Assembly: GCA_034509735.1 (NCBI GenBank)
Contig: JACGWO010000010.1
Span: 4,402,001 to 4,466,000 of the forward strand
Length of the DNA: 64,000 nucleotides
Origin: Sesamum alatum
Lineage: Eukaryota; Streptophyta; Magnoliopsida; Lamiales; Pedaliaceae
Direction: 5' to 3'
Part shown: one piece after another, positions 36,249 to 48,452 of the stretch
How positions within the stretch are numbered: position 1 is the stretch's first letter
Layout: every line of letters begins with the position of its first letter
Notes under the pieces: model-generated
The model's database searches: none
Told to the model about the DNA's origin: nothing
What the model saw: the letters and a program-made list of their open reading frames with translations, nothing else
Program-made: the position numbers and the translations under genes

Positions 36249-37442
36249 CTGCAAGGATGAAGAACAAAACATCATCAAGGGCCAACGAAAACTTTCCTTG
36301 TGGCTCAACAGAAAACACAAACAAATCGAGGCTACAATCAGCAGCTTGCACATCTATCAGTCATCACTTATATTCCACATTTAACATGTGATATCAAAAC
36401 CCCGTTGCCCAAACTTCTCCCTCAATACTAATTATGCTCACGATTAACCGGATATAGCAAAACAAATGTATTGATATGGCACACCTGGTTCCTTCTCATA
36501 TACTCAATGTGCACTATAGATTTTGCAATGAAATATGGATCAATGAAGAACTATATTTCTTTTCTTTCGAGAAAGAAGTAAATATTGGCAAAACCATTGA
36601 GCTCATACAAGATAGACAAACAATTTTTTCTGGTTTAAGAAACTATATCTCACCAACTCCACCACCTTGAGCAAAGTTTGTCCAACAAAATAGTCAAACA
36701 AATATAAGCAGGGACATTGAAAACATCCACAAACAAACTAGTAACTACTTTGAGCACCAAGAAACCATATTCGGAAATATTTTACAGATGAAAAAAGAAG
36801 CTTCAAACAAAATTGAAGCATCTCCACCTGTTGAATGTGAAATGCCAAACAATCAACCAAGATTTAAAAAAACACGGTGTTTGCCAATCGATTCTTTTCC
36901 AACTTTCACCATGTGAACAAAGGACCTTCAAGAGGACTAAAAATGGTTGACAAACAAGCTATCAGAGCAAGATCACAACCAAGAAAACCTAGAGGAAACA
37001 GCACACACACACACACACAGAGGCATCCATCACCAAACAGCTTCTACAACACTATTTGGTGAAAAACAATCAAGTGGAAATCTCTTGTGACAACCCATTC
37101 TCAACCCAATAATCATCTCTCTCTCATCTTAATTCCTAACAATTTTCCCAAACTCAAAATCAAAAGAAAATGAAATGGGCTTATCCTAATCCATCTCCTC
37201 CTCCACTTATCCTCATCTCTACACCCACTCATCACCACAAACAAAAAATAAAACCACTTCAGATCTCAAACACCATCCAAACACGCGATCTCAACGAGCC
37301 CTTCATCAACCAAAATCAAAATGCAACGTACCTCAAATCAAACAAAGAAAAATTCACACGATTCACGACAATCACAACAAAAACAAAAAAGAAAAAAACT
37401 CAAACAATTAACCAATAATCATCAAGAAAGATAAATACCCAC
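36249..37442 (-). other. Long intron in the TOM1-like 5' leader
   Basis: Donor CCTCAG|gtgggt at 37442 and acceptor ccttgcag at 36249 flank about 1.19 kb, leaving only 14 untranslated bases before the ATG in the second exon. The upstream leader exon would extend from 37443 toward a (TG)n and TATA-rich zone near 37500-37560. Long leader introns often enhance expression in plants (established knowledge). Confidence 0.55.
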
Positions 37443-37569
37443 CTGAGGGAAGCAACAAAAGAGCAGAACCAGCGGCCTCAACACTCCAATTTGTATGTAT
37501 GTATAGCTGTAATCATTGATGACACGTATATACAACTGTATACATATGTGTGTGTGTGTATCAATCATA

Positions 37570-38237
37570 AAGAGAGGAGAAAAATAAATTGAGATTCTCT
37601 GCTAAACTGTAATTTTTTAACTTTAAGGGCCTTTATATTCTTTCCATAATTTTTAACTTTTTCCCACTATTAATTTATTCACATTAATATCATAATAATA
37701 ATTATAGTATAGCTATTCAAGAATCTCTGTTTCCAGGTTTTTCTTTTTTTTTTTTTTCTTTCTTTTTTCACTTGGACCTGAAAGGGATGGTGTGTGTGTG
37801 TGGATCAGTACGGCGCCAGTTGGTGTTATTGGCTTGCGAAGAATGGCTATTGGCAATCCACTTGTTATTGGGAGGACAAAAATATCATTCAAGAAAATAA
37901 TTCTTTAAAATAATAATTTGGGACGCATTTTACGTGTGTGCGTAATTTTTTAATGTTATTTTGAATCAAATATTTATAATTTTTGTATTATTTTATAAAG
38001 TATATATAATATATTAAGTTAATATCAAATTTATAAGTAATAGGATTTGAGGTATGGATATAGCAATGACGGTTTACTGTAGAGAAGTTGTTGTCGACAG
38101 CTGTTGTTTTTACTTTTTTTAATGAAAATTACCTTACCCAAAAAAATAGAGAAAGTGTAAGGCTTTGGGCATCATATAAATATTAGTGCTTTTTTTTTTA
38201 ATGATTAATCGCCTATATGATTGGTATTCTATGGTGC
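37570..38237. other. spacer between TOM1-like gene and the MULE
   Basis: Upstream flank of the TOM1-like gene. It contains T-rich and TG-rich runs (37740-37800) but no gene or clear repeat. Confidence 0.45.
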
Positions 38238-38246
38238 GAGATATTA
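38238..38246. repeat. MULE target-site duplication, left
   Basis: GAGATATTA, repeated exactly at 42735-42743 on the other side of the element. A 9-bp duplication is the hallmark of Mutator-type transposition. Confidence 0.92.
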
Positions 38247-38899
38247 GAGAAAATTGCACTTTTGGTACCACACTTTAGGGTACATTGCAACTTTCATACC
38301 ATGCTTTGTAAAATAACCAATTTAGGTACTGTAAAATATGGTACTTGTGCAAGTTTAGTACCGCCGTTAGAAAACTAACGGAAAGGCCACGTGCAATGCA
38401 CGTGGCCGTTAAATTTTGCAGCAAAAGGCGTTAATAAACTGCTTTTGGTCATTGTTGAGGGTTCAAACCTGTTAGGAAGCAAATTTTCATCATTTTCCAA
38501 CCTTTTTTTTTATCAATCTCCATTCATTTTTGTACCAAATCTTTAACAAACAATATCACATGTTTTTGCTATACATTAACACCTGTTTTGCTAAGAAAAT
38601 ATACTCCCATTTTGGATGAAAATAAAATGGCAAAATTTGCTAAGAAAATACCAAGGCAAATTACCATTCTCCACCATAAAACTGTATGCTTTACAAAATA
38701 TGAAGGCAAAAAAGGATGCCTAACATGGCCATGTATACCTGCCTCTTAACACAAAAAAACACCCAAACACAAAAAGCAAAAACCAAGTTGGGTGTTTGCA
38801 CTATACAATAGCTGAGTATTTGCATCTACCATAAACATGTCAAGGCCTAAAATCAAAGTTTTGCAATATCCAAAAAGTTGCAATCAAGTTTGAATCCCA

Positions 38900-41800
38900 T
38901 TATCCACCCCCACTCGGTTTCTTGGCTTTAGAAGATGGTCCTGAAGTTGCTTTCCTTGGCTGCAGATATGTGCTCTTTGCAATAGTTGTTTTCCTTGGCT
39001 GTTTTTAATAAACACAATATACACAACATATAAACACATGTATATCTTACAAAATATGAAATAACTGAAGCTGAAATAAGCATAAATATTCAGCAATAAA
39101 CTCACTGAAGCTCTTGAAGGCTCTGAAATTGTAATGCCCCTGTTTCTAGCAACAGTTCTTTTCCTTGCCTGTTGAAGATATACATAGATATAATTAATAT
39201 ACATAAGCACAATCAAGTGAAATCAACAGAAAGTGAAAGGAACTTACAGTTAGTTTGGGCTGAGTGACTGCAGTAGTCTGCTCAACAGGCTGAGGCTGAG
39301 TGTCCATCTCTTGTACTGGAACATCATCTCCTTGTGTCATTTCATCTGGTACTTGTGGCCTTTGTTCTCCTTCATCTTGAATAAATTCCTCTGCAAATTT
39401 CCTCCACTGACACCCTTTTTTGTTGTGCCCTGGAGCCCCACAAAATTTACAGTGCATCTTGAAGCCATGTCTAGTCATCTTAGTCTCTTTCCTTTTCTCC
39501 TTCTTCTATTTCTTCCCATCCTCACCATCTTCACCTGCAGAAGGCTTTCTTGTCTTTTTTGGCCTTCCTCTCTTCTTCCCAAATGAGGGAGGCAAAGGAG
39601 GAATCTCTCCTGTCTTCACCCACATTGCAGTGCTATTCATAGGCATCATTGCAGGTTCATAAACCTTCAAATATGTCTGCACATGGTAATATGAGTGGAC
39701 AAAATCTTCTGGATCAAGCAGTTGAGCACATATGGCACTCATCCCATGTTTGCATGGGATGCCACATAATTCCCACCTCCTACATGAACATGTATGTGCT
39801 TTTAGGTCCACTGTGAATCTGGATCCATCATAACATGAAATCTCATAATTCCAGTCATTTGACTTGACTGGAATACAATCTGCAGCATTGTTCATGTTCT
39901 TTTCCAAAATCTTCTTTATCTTTGGACATATTTTTTTTCCATCCCATTTCTTTGCAGCTCTATCTCGATTCTGTTGCAACTTTGTCATCAGATACTCCCT
40001 TAACCACTCCAACATGGTTAGGATTGGCTTCTCTCGTGCATCTAGGATACTGCTATTAAATGATTCACACAAGTTATTCAACAAGATGTCACATTTTGGC
40101 CATGGATTGAAGTGTGACCGTGACCATTGGGCTGCCGGTTTCTCAATCAGCCATTCCATGCATTTGACATCCATCTCCCCAATTGCAGTCATGCATTTGT
40201 CAAATTCAGATATTGTTGTTGCCTTGGCTGCAGCCCACAAAGCTCTTTTATAAGCCAACCCTTTCCAACCTGCAGTCTTCATATTCCCATGAAGGTGTCT
40301 GACACAAAATCTGTTGTCAGCACCTGGGAATATGTTTTCAAAAGCAGGTAAGAGCCCTTTCTGCTTATCTGATATGAATGTGTAGATATCATTCCTTACA
40401 ATCTGCAAATCCTCTTTCAATAACATCAAAAACCACTCCCATGATTGCTTTGTTTCACTACCCACAACTGCATATGCTATTGGGTATAGACAGTTATTAG
40501 GGTCAATCCCAACTGCAGTGAGCACAATTCCCCCATGTGGACCCTTTAAGTGGCATCCATCAACCCCTATTATTGGTCTACACCCAGCTAAGAAGCCATC
40601 CTTTAATGCCTTGAAACATATATAGATTCTGTCAAACTTTTTATTCTGCTCTGCTCCATCATTCAGCCCCATTAACACTGTACTCCCTGGATTTTGCTTT
40701 CTAAGTTCATATGCATAATCCCACAGTTTTGCATACTGCTCATCATAATCACCCTCAATCTCTCTGATAGCTCTTCTCTTAGCCCTGTATGCTTGAAACC
40801 TTGAAACATTACACCTTATATCTCTGATTGCCTCATGCCTAAAGCCTTTGACATTTTTTTTCGGATCAGCCCTAAAAGCATCAATGTACTTCTTGCTCAA
40901 CCAAGCAGAATTGACATTTTTCACATTGTAAGTCCTACCACACTGATGATTAGGATTGTATTCCCTAATTTGGAAAGAAGCTTCATCTTTAATTTTCAAT
41001 GCATGACAATGCCAATTACATCCCTGTTCCATACACTTTGCATAAATTCTTCTTTGATCATTGCTGGTGATTTTCAGATTTCTGCTTGTTTGAATAGCAT
41101 GTGAATGCACAGCTTCTCGAAACTCTTTTTTTTGTACTGAACACCATTCCAATTTCAAATGAAGGATTATAGATGTCATTAGGATTGAACACAGGAAAAC
41201 TTAACTCCCTGCAGTCTTCATTTGAATCTACACCACTGTCAAAATCATCACCACTACCAGCTTCACTAGAAGATTCACTGCTACTCTTGGAATTTTCAGG
41301 TATATTACTCTCATTAGGACCCCCCCATTCCACATCCTTATCAATGTTTTCATCAAACATATCATCATCATCATTTTCATCAGTGTCTTCTTGCACATTA
41401 TAATCACTTTCAGAAAAATCAGAATCTTCATTTTTATCATCACCACCATCATTCATTACTGTTTTGCCCTTTTCTTTAACATTTTCAGCCAAAGACTTCC
41501 CCTTTTCACCCTCATTTTCAGCCACAGACTTCCCCTTTTCTTGAACATTTTCAGCCACAGACTTCCCCTTTTCACCCTCATTATAATCTAAATATAAGGA
41601 GACATCCCTCTCATGCCCATCAAACAATTGCCACAAATCAGTTTCATACATCACCAACCTAAATTTCTTTAAGAAATCAATTCTGTAATATTTTTTCACC
41701 CCCAAGAACCCCAATTCCTCACATAATTTGTCAATTTTACTCATACAAACAGAATCCAAATCAACAAAATCAAATATACTAACACTTCCCCCAACATATT

Positions 41801-42292
41801 GTGCTCTTGGATTGTGCACAAATGTACCACCATAAAATATTCTAAAGGTAGCAAACTGTTTGTGCTCACCTGAACAATTAAAAAGTAAAAAAAAAATTAA
41901 AAAGCAGTTCAACAACAACAGAGACATGACACTGCACACTACAATAATATAAAAAGCATCAATGGGACCATTAAAAAGCAGCAATGGGACCAACAGAGAC
42001 AATGGGACCATTTTCAGCCAAATGTGCTCAGTTTTGTGCCATATGTGCTCAGATGTGCTCAGTTTTGTGCTTGTTGAGATCAACAACAACAATATAAATA
42101 CAACTCAACAAGCACAACTTTCAGTACAAATAATAATATTCAATACCACAACACCAATTCCTAAAAAATGCATGTCCAGGCAAACCCATTCAAATAGCAT
42201 AAATATGCTCACCAACACCAACAAATACACATATACAACCAATAAAACCTTAAACTTAAAAAGAAATGCAAAAAAAACATACCATAATCCAT
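38900..42292 (-). pseudogene. MuDR-type transposase, frameshift plus stop
   Basis: Exons: 42292-42283 (ten coding bases), 41879-39248, 39168-39106 and 38998-38900. The spliced start reads MDYGEHKQFATFRIFYGG. In order: a PB1-like N-terminal domain; a long acidic linker with GEKGKS repeats; a MULE N-terminal zinc-binding region (CMEQGCNWHCHA); the DDE transposase core (GVDGCHLKGPHGG, then SDKQKGLLPAF with CVRHLHGN and NNLCESFNSS); a SWIM finger (CSCRRWELCGIPCKH); a CCHC zinc knuckle (CKFCGAPGHNKKGC); and a basic tail ending AKKPSGGG. Two lesions are visible. A run of eight A (complement of 41126-41133), where seven would keep frame, separates the N-terminal part from the transposase core. A TAG near 39508 lies in frame between SWIM and knuckle. 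Otherwise the gene looks complete, so it was autonomous until recently or could be so if the lesions are sequence errors. Confidence 0.9.
41460..41590 (-). repeat. Short repeats in the transposase linker
   Basis: Three to four tandem near-copies of a roughly 36-base unit encode variants of AENVQEKGKSV. This is expansion of a disordered linker between the PB1-like and zinc-binding regions of the MULE protein. Confidence 0.75.
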
Positions 42293-42734
42293 TTTCCCGC
42301 AGTCATTTAGGTGCCTTGGCCGCAACATCCTCGCGCGATTTCAGCCCAAGACAAGCCGTAGAAGAGTGCGTGAGCACTTGCGAGCTATGTTATTGCACGA
42401 GGGAGGCAGAAATTTGCAGTAATTTCGAATGATTTTGGTGGGATTGGGTTAGGGTTCTTCGAAGGCGAATTGGGGGAAGAATTGCAATTCAGAATTTTTA
42501 CCTTCTGTCATTTTTTTTTTTTACTGAAAAGAGGACATCTCCTCGTGCGGGTCACGTGAAGGGGAAAGATAACGGCCACGTGCAATGCACGTGGCCACGC
42601 CGTTTAAAAACTAACGGCGGTACCAAACTTGCAGACGGAGCCGTTTCTACAGTACCTAAATTGGTTATTTTGAAAAGCATGGTATGAAAGTTGCAATGTA
42701 CCCTAAAGTATGGTACTAAAAATGCAATTTTCTC

Positions 42735-42743
42735 GAGATATTA
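42735..42743. repeat. MULE target-site duplication, right
   Basis: GAGATATTA, identical to 38238-38246. Confidence 0.92.
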
Positions 42744-43329
42744 TTTATTCGAATTTTTTTATTTTATGATTTTATTTTGAAATTGCACCTCAGGATGTTG
42801 ATATCCGTTCCACATCGAATCTAAGTGAGGAGCTCGTCAATAATTTATAAGTAGCACTTTTTTCATAACAAAATATGAAATTGGAAAGACAAACTGACTA
42901 TTCATCATGCACCAGTGTGTTGGTCGCAAGGCATGTTACATCATTTAAGTTAACATGAAAAAGTTGGAAATTTTCTTGTTCCCTACTCCAATATCCCTAA
43001 TCTAATTTTAGGATGTGTAAGCATTTTCTAATATATATTAAATTATATAAAAATATATTTCCAGTCTTGTAATTATGTCGTTAATATTTGTGTCTTATAA
43101 CTTACTTTATTTACACATTTAGTCATGAACATATCATATTTTGCATTTTTGGGCAAATATAGTCATTGTGTGTTGTGGGGATGGCGGTGATGGAGAGCCA
43201 CCAACATCTGTTCTTTGACTAACCCCAATTATGACATCCCTTCTCTCCCACTTCATACCTCGGAATGCACCGTTCTTATAGAGATAAACGCGCTTTCACA
43301 TCTTCTTAACCCGAAATGGTTGGGGAGAG

Positions 43330-43909
43330 GAAAGGTTCATTTTTTTTAGGGTACTCTCGGGAACAGATCCAGTGGAGATGGAGTGTACTTTTTGGCAGCT
43401 TGTCTCTGGTTGTTTCGTAGGGAGGTTCGATTTTCTTGGCCCTTTGCTGATTGGCAGCGTGGTATTGCTTGGGCAGCCCGACGATGGCGAGGCGCTCATC
43501 TGTTGAATGCCTCGTGTCGCTCCCTTCTTGTCAGTCTTGTCTATCACTTATGGATGGAGCGGAACTTGCGGCGCTTCCAGCAACTCTTGTAGTCCTGAGC
43601 TTCTTTCCGGTATTATTATTGACCAGATCAAGAATAGGATCCTTAACACCCCCAACCCCCCTCGTTGCAGGTTTGTGCTACCTATAGAGTCTGGAAAATT
43701 ACGTGGGAACAGTGTACTACACGACTTTGTTTCCATCAGCGCACCACCGTTTTTTGTTAGGCATGGATTTGTTGTTGTAACAGTACGTAACACGCCCGTA
43801 TCCCCCTGTCCACGGCCGTGGTATCGAGCCGGGCTTTTCGCCTTGTTGTATTTGTACACTACCTTTATTTTAATGAAAGTTTACATCCCCCCTCCCAAAA
43901 AAAAAAAAC
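43330..43909 (+). mobile_element. LINE retrotransposon 3' fragment with poly(A)
   Basis: Bases 43383-43590 encode a stretch (DWQRGIAWAARRWRGAHLLNAS, then VYHLWMERNLRRF) typical of the region after the zf-RVT domain in plant L1-type LINEs. A second frame after a frame change continues IIIDQIKNRIL. The 3' end reads to a run of twelve A at 43897-43908, as for a retrotransposed tail. The 5' part, including reverse transcriptase and endonuclease, is missing: 5'-truncated and frame-broken. Confidence 0.7.
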
Positions 43910-45425
43910 AATTAGTTCTCTTCACACTGGAATAGATATACTTTTTTGTCATGTAACTATAGGTTGTTAGGACCAAAATTATCAACATAAAACTAAATCT
44001 ACCAAAATCAAATGAGAAATGCTCATGATTAAATTCGTTAAAAAAGTGCTAAATGTGCAAATATAAATTACAGGACAAAAGATACTACCAAAAATGTAAT
44101 TTTTGCGTACCAAATTATTTATTTGTTTTGTGAAACATGGTCTCACTTTAAAGTTTAAATAAAGTATACAGAGGACATTAAGGTAAGTTCTCCAAGTTAA
44201 ACACGCTAGTGCCCATATCCAGCGTGTCACCGCCACAGTTGTACACAGCCATGAATAAGAAAAAGCTAAATTCACTGGGCGGTGAGGTAACTTGGGGAAC
44301 TGTGCGTACGCAGCAAGCAACGCGTCAACAAATAAGTGGTTGTTGAGAAAGCCACACAACTTCAAGCTGCACAGACTAAAAGGCAATGATTGACCCCCAC
44401 GTGTTGTGATGGGACCCGAGAGTAATCGCTAAAGCATACTCGAGGGGGGCGCGTGGGAAATTATCCGAACATGGAAAGCGAGTCGCAGGGTCCGACAACC
44501 CAATTGTTTGCTTTGCTGGAGCCCGAGACTGAGAGTAGATTCTTGTAAGGATAGAGATGAGATGAGACTCACCTGAGACTCACACTTCATTATTTACTAA
44601 CATATAAATATACATATATATATATAAATAATTATTGGTGATATTAATTTTTTTATTGTATCGATGGTTACCATAAGTTAATTTTTTTTGTTTCTTTATT
44701 TATTCATTTTAAATGCGATGTGTCGATAATACCCATCAATTTGCTTTTATTTATAAAATATTTTTAAATATAAAATATTGTTTATGATATACAAATAGGG
44801 TCGGCGTGCCACGCTAAATAATTTTTAATTATCATACTGTTTGGCTTGTTTTATATTGTGTAAGCCCATCTCAAAACAGTGTTTACTCTTTTTCTCTCCC
44901 AGTGTTTTGTTGCGCACTTGGTGAATAGGATTTCTCTTCATGCGTTATAGTTTTGCGCGCACTTTTTTTGATATTATTTATACCTTATTATAAAGTGGGA
45001 GCACCTATATGGTGTCTCTTTTTTTTTGTCTAATAATTTATATATATTTTTAATATTTAATTTAATTGATTAATTTATTAACTAACCTTCCACCCTGCTA
45101 CTCTTTTAAACCTCCAGACCACTTTTCTAAACACCAGAGTGGACACTCTTCTCAACTTACACTAATTTAATATTTTATAACCTTTTATTTTAATATTTTT
45201 AATTTTTTTAATTAAAATATATTATAAAAAATAATAATTAATTTTTTTTAATTATGCACACTCATTTTATGTACAATACGCCTAATTAATCAATACTATG
45301 TGGATACAATATTTTTTCCATTGTTAATTTGATAAATGTGTACAAGTATAAAAATGTGTCATTTTCCTGTAATCTCCCTCCCCTTAAAATGTATTTCTCG
45401 CCTTCAATAGTTTTTTCCTCCATAA

Positions 45426-45475
<50 letters not shown>

Positions 45476-45636
45476 ATAATCCCTTAACAAAAAATTAACC
45501 CTCAATAATCAAGTCTTGAAGGGTCTGCGGCTGAGCTCATAAAGTACTCTATGAATTAATAAAATATTTTGAGGTGTTATATAATTTATTGAGGAGTTTA
45601 TAATCTTGAAAATTAAAAAAATATTTATAAAAATTT
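43910..45636. other. AT-rich spacer with repeat remnants
   Basis: A minus-strand frame at 43982-44386 has no recognisable domain and I do not call it. Bases 44620-44820 resemble, inverted, the blocks at 17100-17300 and 17650-17900. Bases 45424-45472 are a (TTA)n microsatellite. No gene is supported. Confidence 0.45.
45424..45472. repeat. (TTA)n microsatellite
   Basis: About sixteen uninterrupted attatt triplet units, flanked by unrelated AT-rich DNA. Confidence 0.9.
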
Positions 45637-46064
45637 GGGTGAATTACAATGATCTTGCCTGAGGTTTGATATAATTATGAATACTTTCTCGTTGTTTTCA
45701 AAATTACAAATACCCCCTGAAATTTGTAATCGTCTAACAAATAACCCACTTTAATCCATTTTTATGGGTGTATTGACCAAAATGCCTTATGCAAATTGAA
45801 TTATTGTTTAAAATTTTCTAAATTTTGTTGGAGAAAAAATGCGCAGAGAGAGGTTTCTTATGTTTTTTACACAGATGAGTAATAATGTAATTTGCCTCGA
45901 CTGATTTTTTATATATTTTTTTAAAAAAGATTAAGGGCAAAATAGACCATTTATGGCCCTTGGTTAAAAAATTACAAACCTTATGGGGTATTTATAATTT
46001 TCAAAACAATGAAGGGGTATCCGTTGTTATGCCAAACCTCAGGGGAGGTCATTATAATTCACCC
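45637..46064. mobile_element. MITE, ~425-bp family, copy D (9-bp duplication)
   Basis: Starts GGGTGAATTACAATGATC and ends with the inverted GGTCATTATAATTCACCC. Flanked by TAAAAATTT at 45628-45636 and 46065-46073. The interior is in the same orientation as copies A and B (gagaggtttcttatgtt). The GGGTGAATTACAATGA ends are closer to copy C than to A. Confidence 0.85.
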
Positions 46065-46073
46065 TAAAAATTT

Positions 46074-46909
46074 AAACAAAATAAGGGGATGTTATTTTTT
46101 TTTTAAATCTCAATAATCTTTTTCTGATTCGACTATAAAATTTTAATAATATATTATAAGTCAATAACTTCATTTTATTTAATATTCTTAGATCTTAACT
46201 TTTAAAATAAAATAAAATATTACCATATTGATGTGAGGTTAGCATAAAGTCTTGAAAAATTACACAAATGCCCAATTTTTCTCTCAGTCACAAAACATGT
46301 CAAGATCCTCACCATTTATTGGGGTCATATCGACGTGACCCTAACCCACCTTGAACTCTATCATGTATTAATTTATGATAATGGTCTATTATTCATGAAT
46401 CGATAGTTCACGTTAAAATTTACGATTCTAAAAAATTATAAATTTCACTCATTGGTGCCCCAACTACAACTGTTTCTTACCTATCACTTTCTTACGACCT
46501 TCACTATATTTTCTCTACGACTTTGTTAGCTTAAACATAGAAGGGGTACAAACAAGGCTTTCTAATATGCATTTACTCTTTTGTACTTTACAGGTTATGT
46601 TTTTTAAATTTTAAACTCACTTAAAAGGATATTCGTATATTTTCTTATCTGAATTTAACCTCAACCAACTTTTCCAATTTATACACACATAATGTAACAT
46701 TTAAAACTATTGCATTTTGTCTTTATGATAAGATCAAAAAGATTATTTTAAAGGCATGTGCTCACGAAAATTGTGGAGATATGAATATATAATATATTAT
46801 TACTAAATATTTCTATACTTTACTCACTCTAAATTGACATGTTTAAATATATGACCAATTTCTACAATTACATCAACAAATTAATAGGAAAAATTACACT
46901 TTTAATCTA
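46074..46909. other. AT-rich spacer between MITE copies D and E
   Basis: No open frame of note and no recognisable element. Nothing else seen. Confidence 0.4.
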
Positions 46910-47334
46910 GGGTAAATTACATCTACCTCTCATGAGATTTGGCATAATTACAAATACCTCATCGTTGTTTGAAAAATTACAAATACCCCTGAGGTTTGTA
47001 ATTTTTAACCATAGGCCTGAAATTGACCATTTTGCCCTTAAAAATTTTATTAGAATTGAAGAAAAATCACCCAAGGCAAATTGCATTATTCCTCCTATGT
47101 ATAAAAAACTTAAGAAACATCTCCCTGCGCATTGTAGTCCAAATAAAATTAAGAATTAAATAAAAAATAATTTAATTCATAAGGGCATTGTGGTCAGTTT
47201 ACCCATAAAAATGGATGAAAATGGGTTATTTGTTAGATGGTTACAAACCTCGGGGGGTATTTGTAATTTCTCAAACAACGAGGGGGTATTTGTAATTATG
47301 CCAAACCTCAGGGAAACTAATTGCAATTTACCCC
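46910..47334. mobile_element. MITE, ~425-bp family, copy E (9-bp duplication)
   Basis: Starts GGGTAAATTACATCTACC and ends with inverted TTGCAATTTACCCC. Flanked by TTTAATCTA and TTTAATTTA (8 of 9 match). The interior is in opposite orientation to copy A. It lies only about 850 bases from copy D. Confidence 0.8.
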
Positions 47335-47344
47335 TTTAATTTAA

Positions 47345-47785
47345 TAGGATAGGGTACATATTTGTAGTCATTTACTTTATAAATTTTTTAAAATGATTCT
47401 AAAATTGAAAAAACTCGATGTATTTAGTTTTTTATTTTATGAAATTTTTAGAATGGTTCCAAAATCGAGAAAACTTGACTCATTTAGTCACATGTCAAAG
47501 TTCTCGTAAAAAACATACACGGCAATGACATGTGTAATGCACGCATCCATCAATTGTGTTAGCAGCCAAGCTAATATACATTGCACATGTCCTTCCCGTA
47601 TATTTTTCTGATGGACATTTTAACATGTGATTAAATGTGTTAAATTTTTCCAATTTTGAAAAATCTCGTAAAATAGAAAACTAATTGTGTCGAATTTTTT
47701 TAATTTTAAAATTATTTTAAAAATTTTGTAAGACAGAGAACTAAAAGTATTGAGCACCTATCGTATGAGCGTAAAAGTATAATTC
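47345..47785. repeat. dispersed repeat related to 6500-6860
   Basis: Left and right parts are inverted versions of each other ('tttttaaaatgattctaaaatt' against 'aattttaaaattattttaaaaa'), and the block shares phrases with 6500-6860. Probably an old MITE. It has no coding content. Confidence 0.45.
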
Positions 47786-48179
47786 TTCCAATTAATTAAT
47801 TACTACTCCAACAATCATATGAATTTTATGGGGAAAATACAAGAACCCCTATGATATAGGAAATGTTAAAAAACCCCCCTGTAAAAATTAGAGTATCATT
47901 TACATCCCTTATGTTATAAAACAAAGTTAAGAAAATCCCCTATGGCCAGGTTTTATTATGCACGCACATTGACTGCGCTTGGGCATGTAAAAAGTGCATT
48001 TTTTGGACAATTTTGCCCTTCTCTCTCTCTCTCTCTCTCCTTATATTACATATAATATACATACAATTTAACAAATTTTAAAATAATAGAAATATATAGT
48101 AATAATAAAACATTTTTTTTATAAATATATAATTATATTAATATTTTTTTAATATTAAAAAATAATTAAAAGAGAGAGA

Positions 48180-48322
48180 GAGCGCGGCGAGGCGGCGTAG
48201 CCGCACCCTCCTCACCACTGGGCGACGATGACAGCGTCCGTCTCCGTCGCCCCCCTCTGCGGGGGTGGGGGAAGGGGGGAGGGTGGGGGGAGGTGGGGGT
48301 GGGGTTGGGGGAGGGGTGGGTT
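48180..48322. repeat. GC-rich block with long G-run tract
   Basis: After a gcggcgaggcggcg segment, bases 48257-48320 consist largely of G-runs of three to six separated by one or two bases, the composition that can form G-quadruplexes. It stands out sharply from surrounding DNA of about 80 percent AT. Confidence 0.75.
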
Positions 48323-48452
48323 TTTTTTTAATTTAAAAATAATAATTTTATTTTATAAAGAATAGATATTTAATTTTATATATCATGGATATATTATAAT
48401 TTATAAATATAGTTTAATTAAAATTTTTATAATATATTATATAAATATACAA

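Larger units (their letters stand above)
38247..42734 (-). mobile_element. Mutator-like element (MULE), 4.49 kb, near-complete
   Basis: Terminal inverted repeats of about 160 bp (38247-38407 and 42574-42734) begin GAGAAAATTGCA on each strand and are highly similar. Each ends internally in a 23-bp near-palindrome GGCCACGTGCA-A-TGCACGTGGCC. The element is bounded by the exact 9-bp duplication GAGATATTA. Inside, on the minus strand, is a MuDR-type transposase gene of four exons. The perfect duplication and similar repeats suggest a fairly recent insertion (inference). Confidence 0.93.

Noticed and set aside
39864..40253. 129-codon plus-strand frame inside the MULE
   Set aside because: Antisense shadow of the transposase coding sequence.
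43982..44386. 134-codon minus-strand frame
   Set aside because: No recognisable domain, surrounded by repeats, no splice context; likely chance.
45424..45472. Direct-repeat array considered as a CRISPR-like structure
   Set aside because: It is a plain (TTA)n microsatellite without spacers, in a plant nuclear genome.
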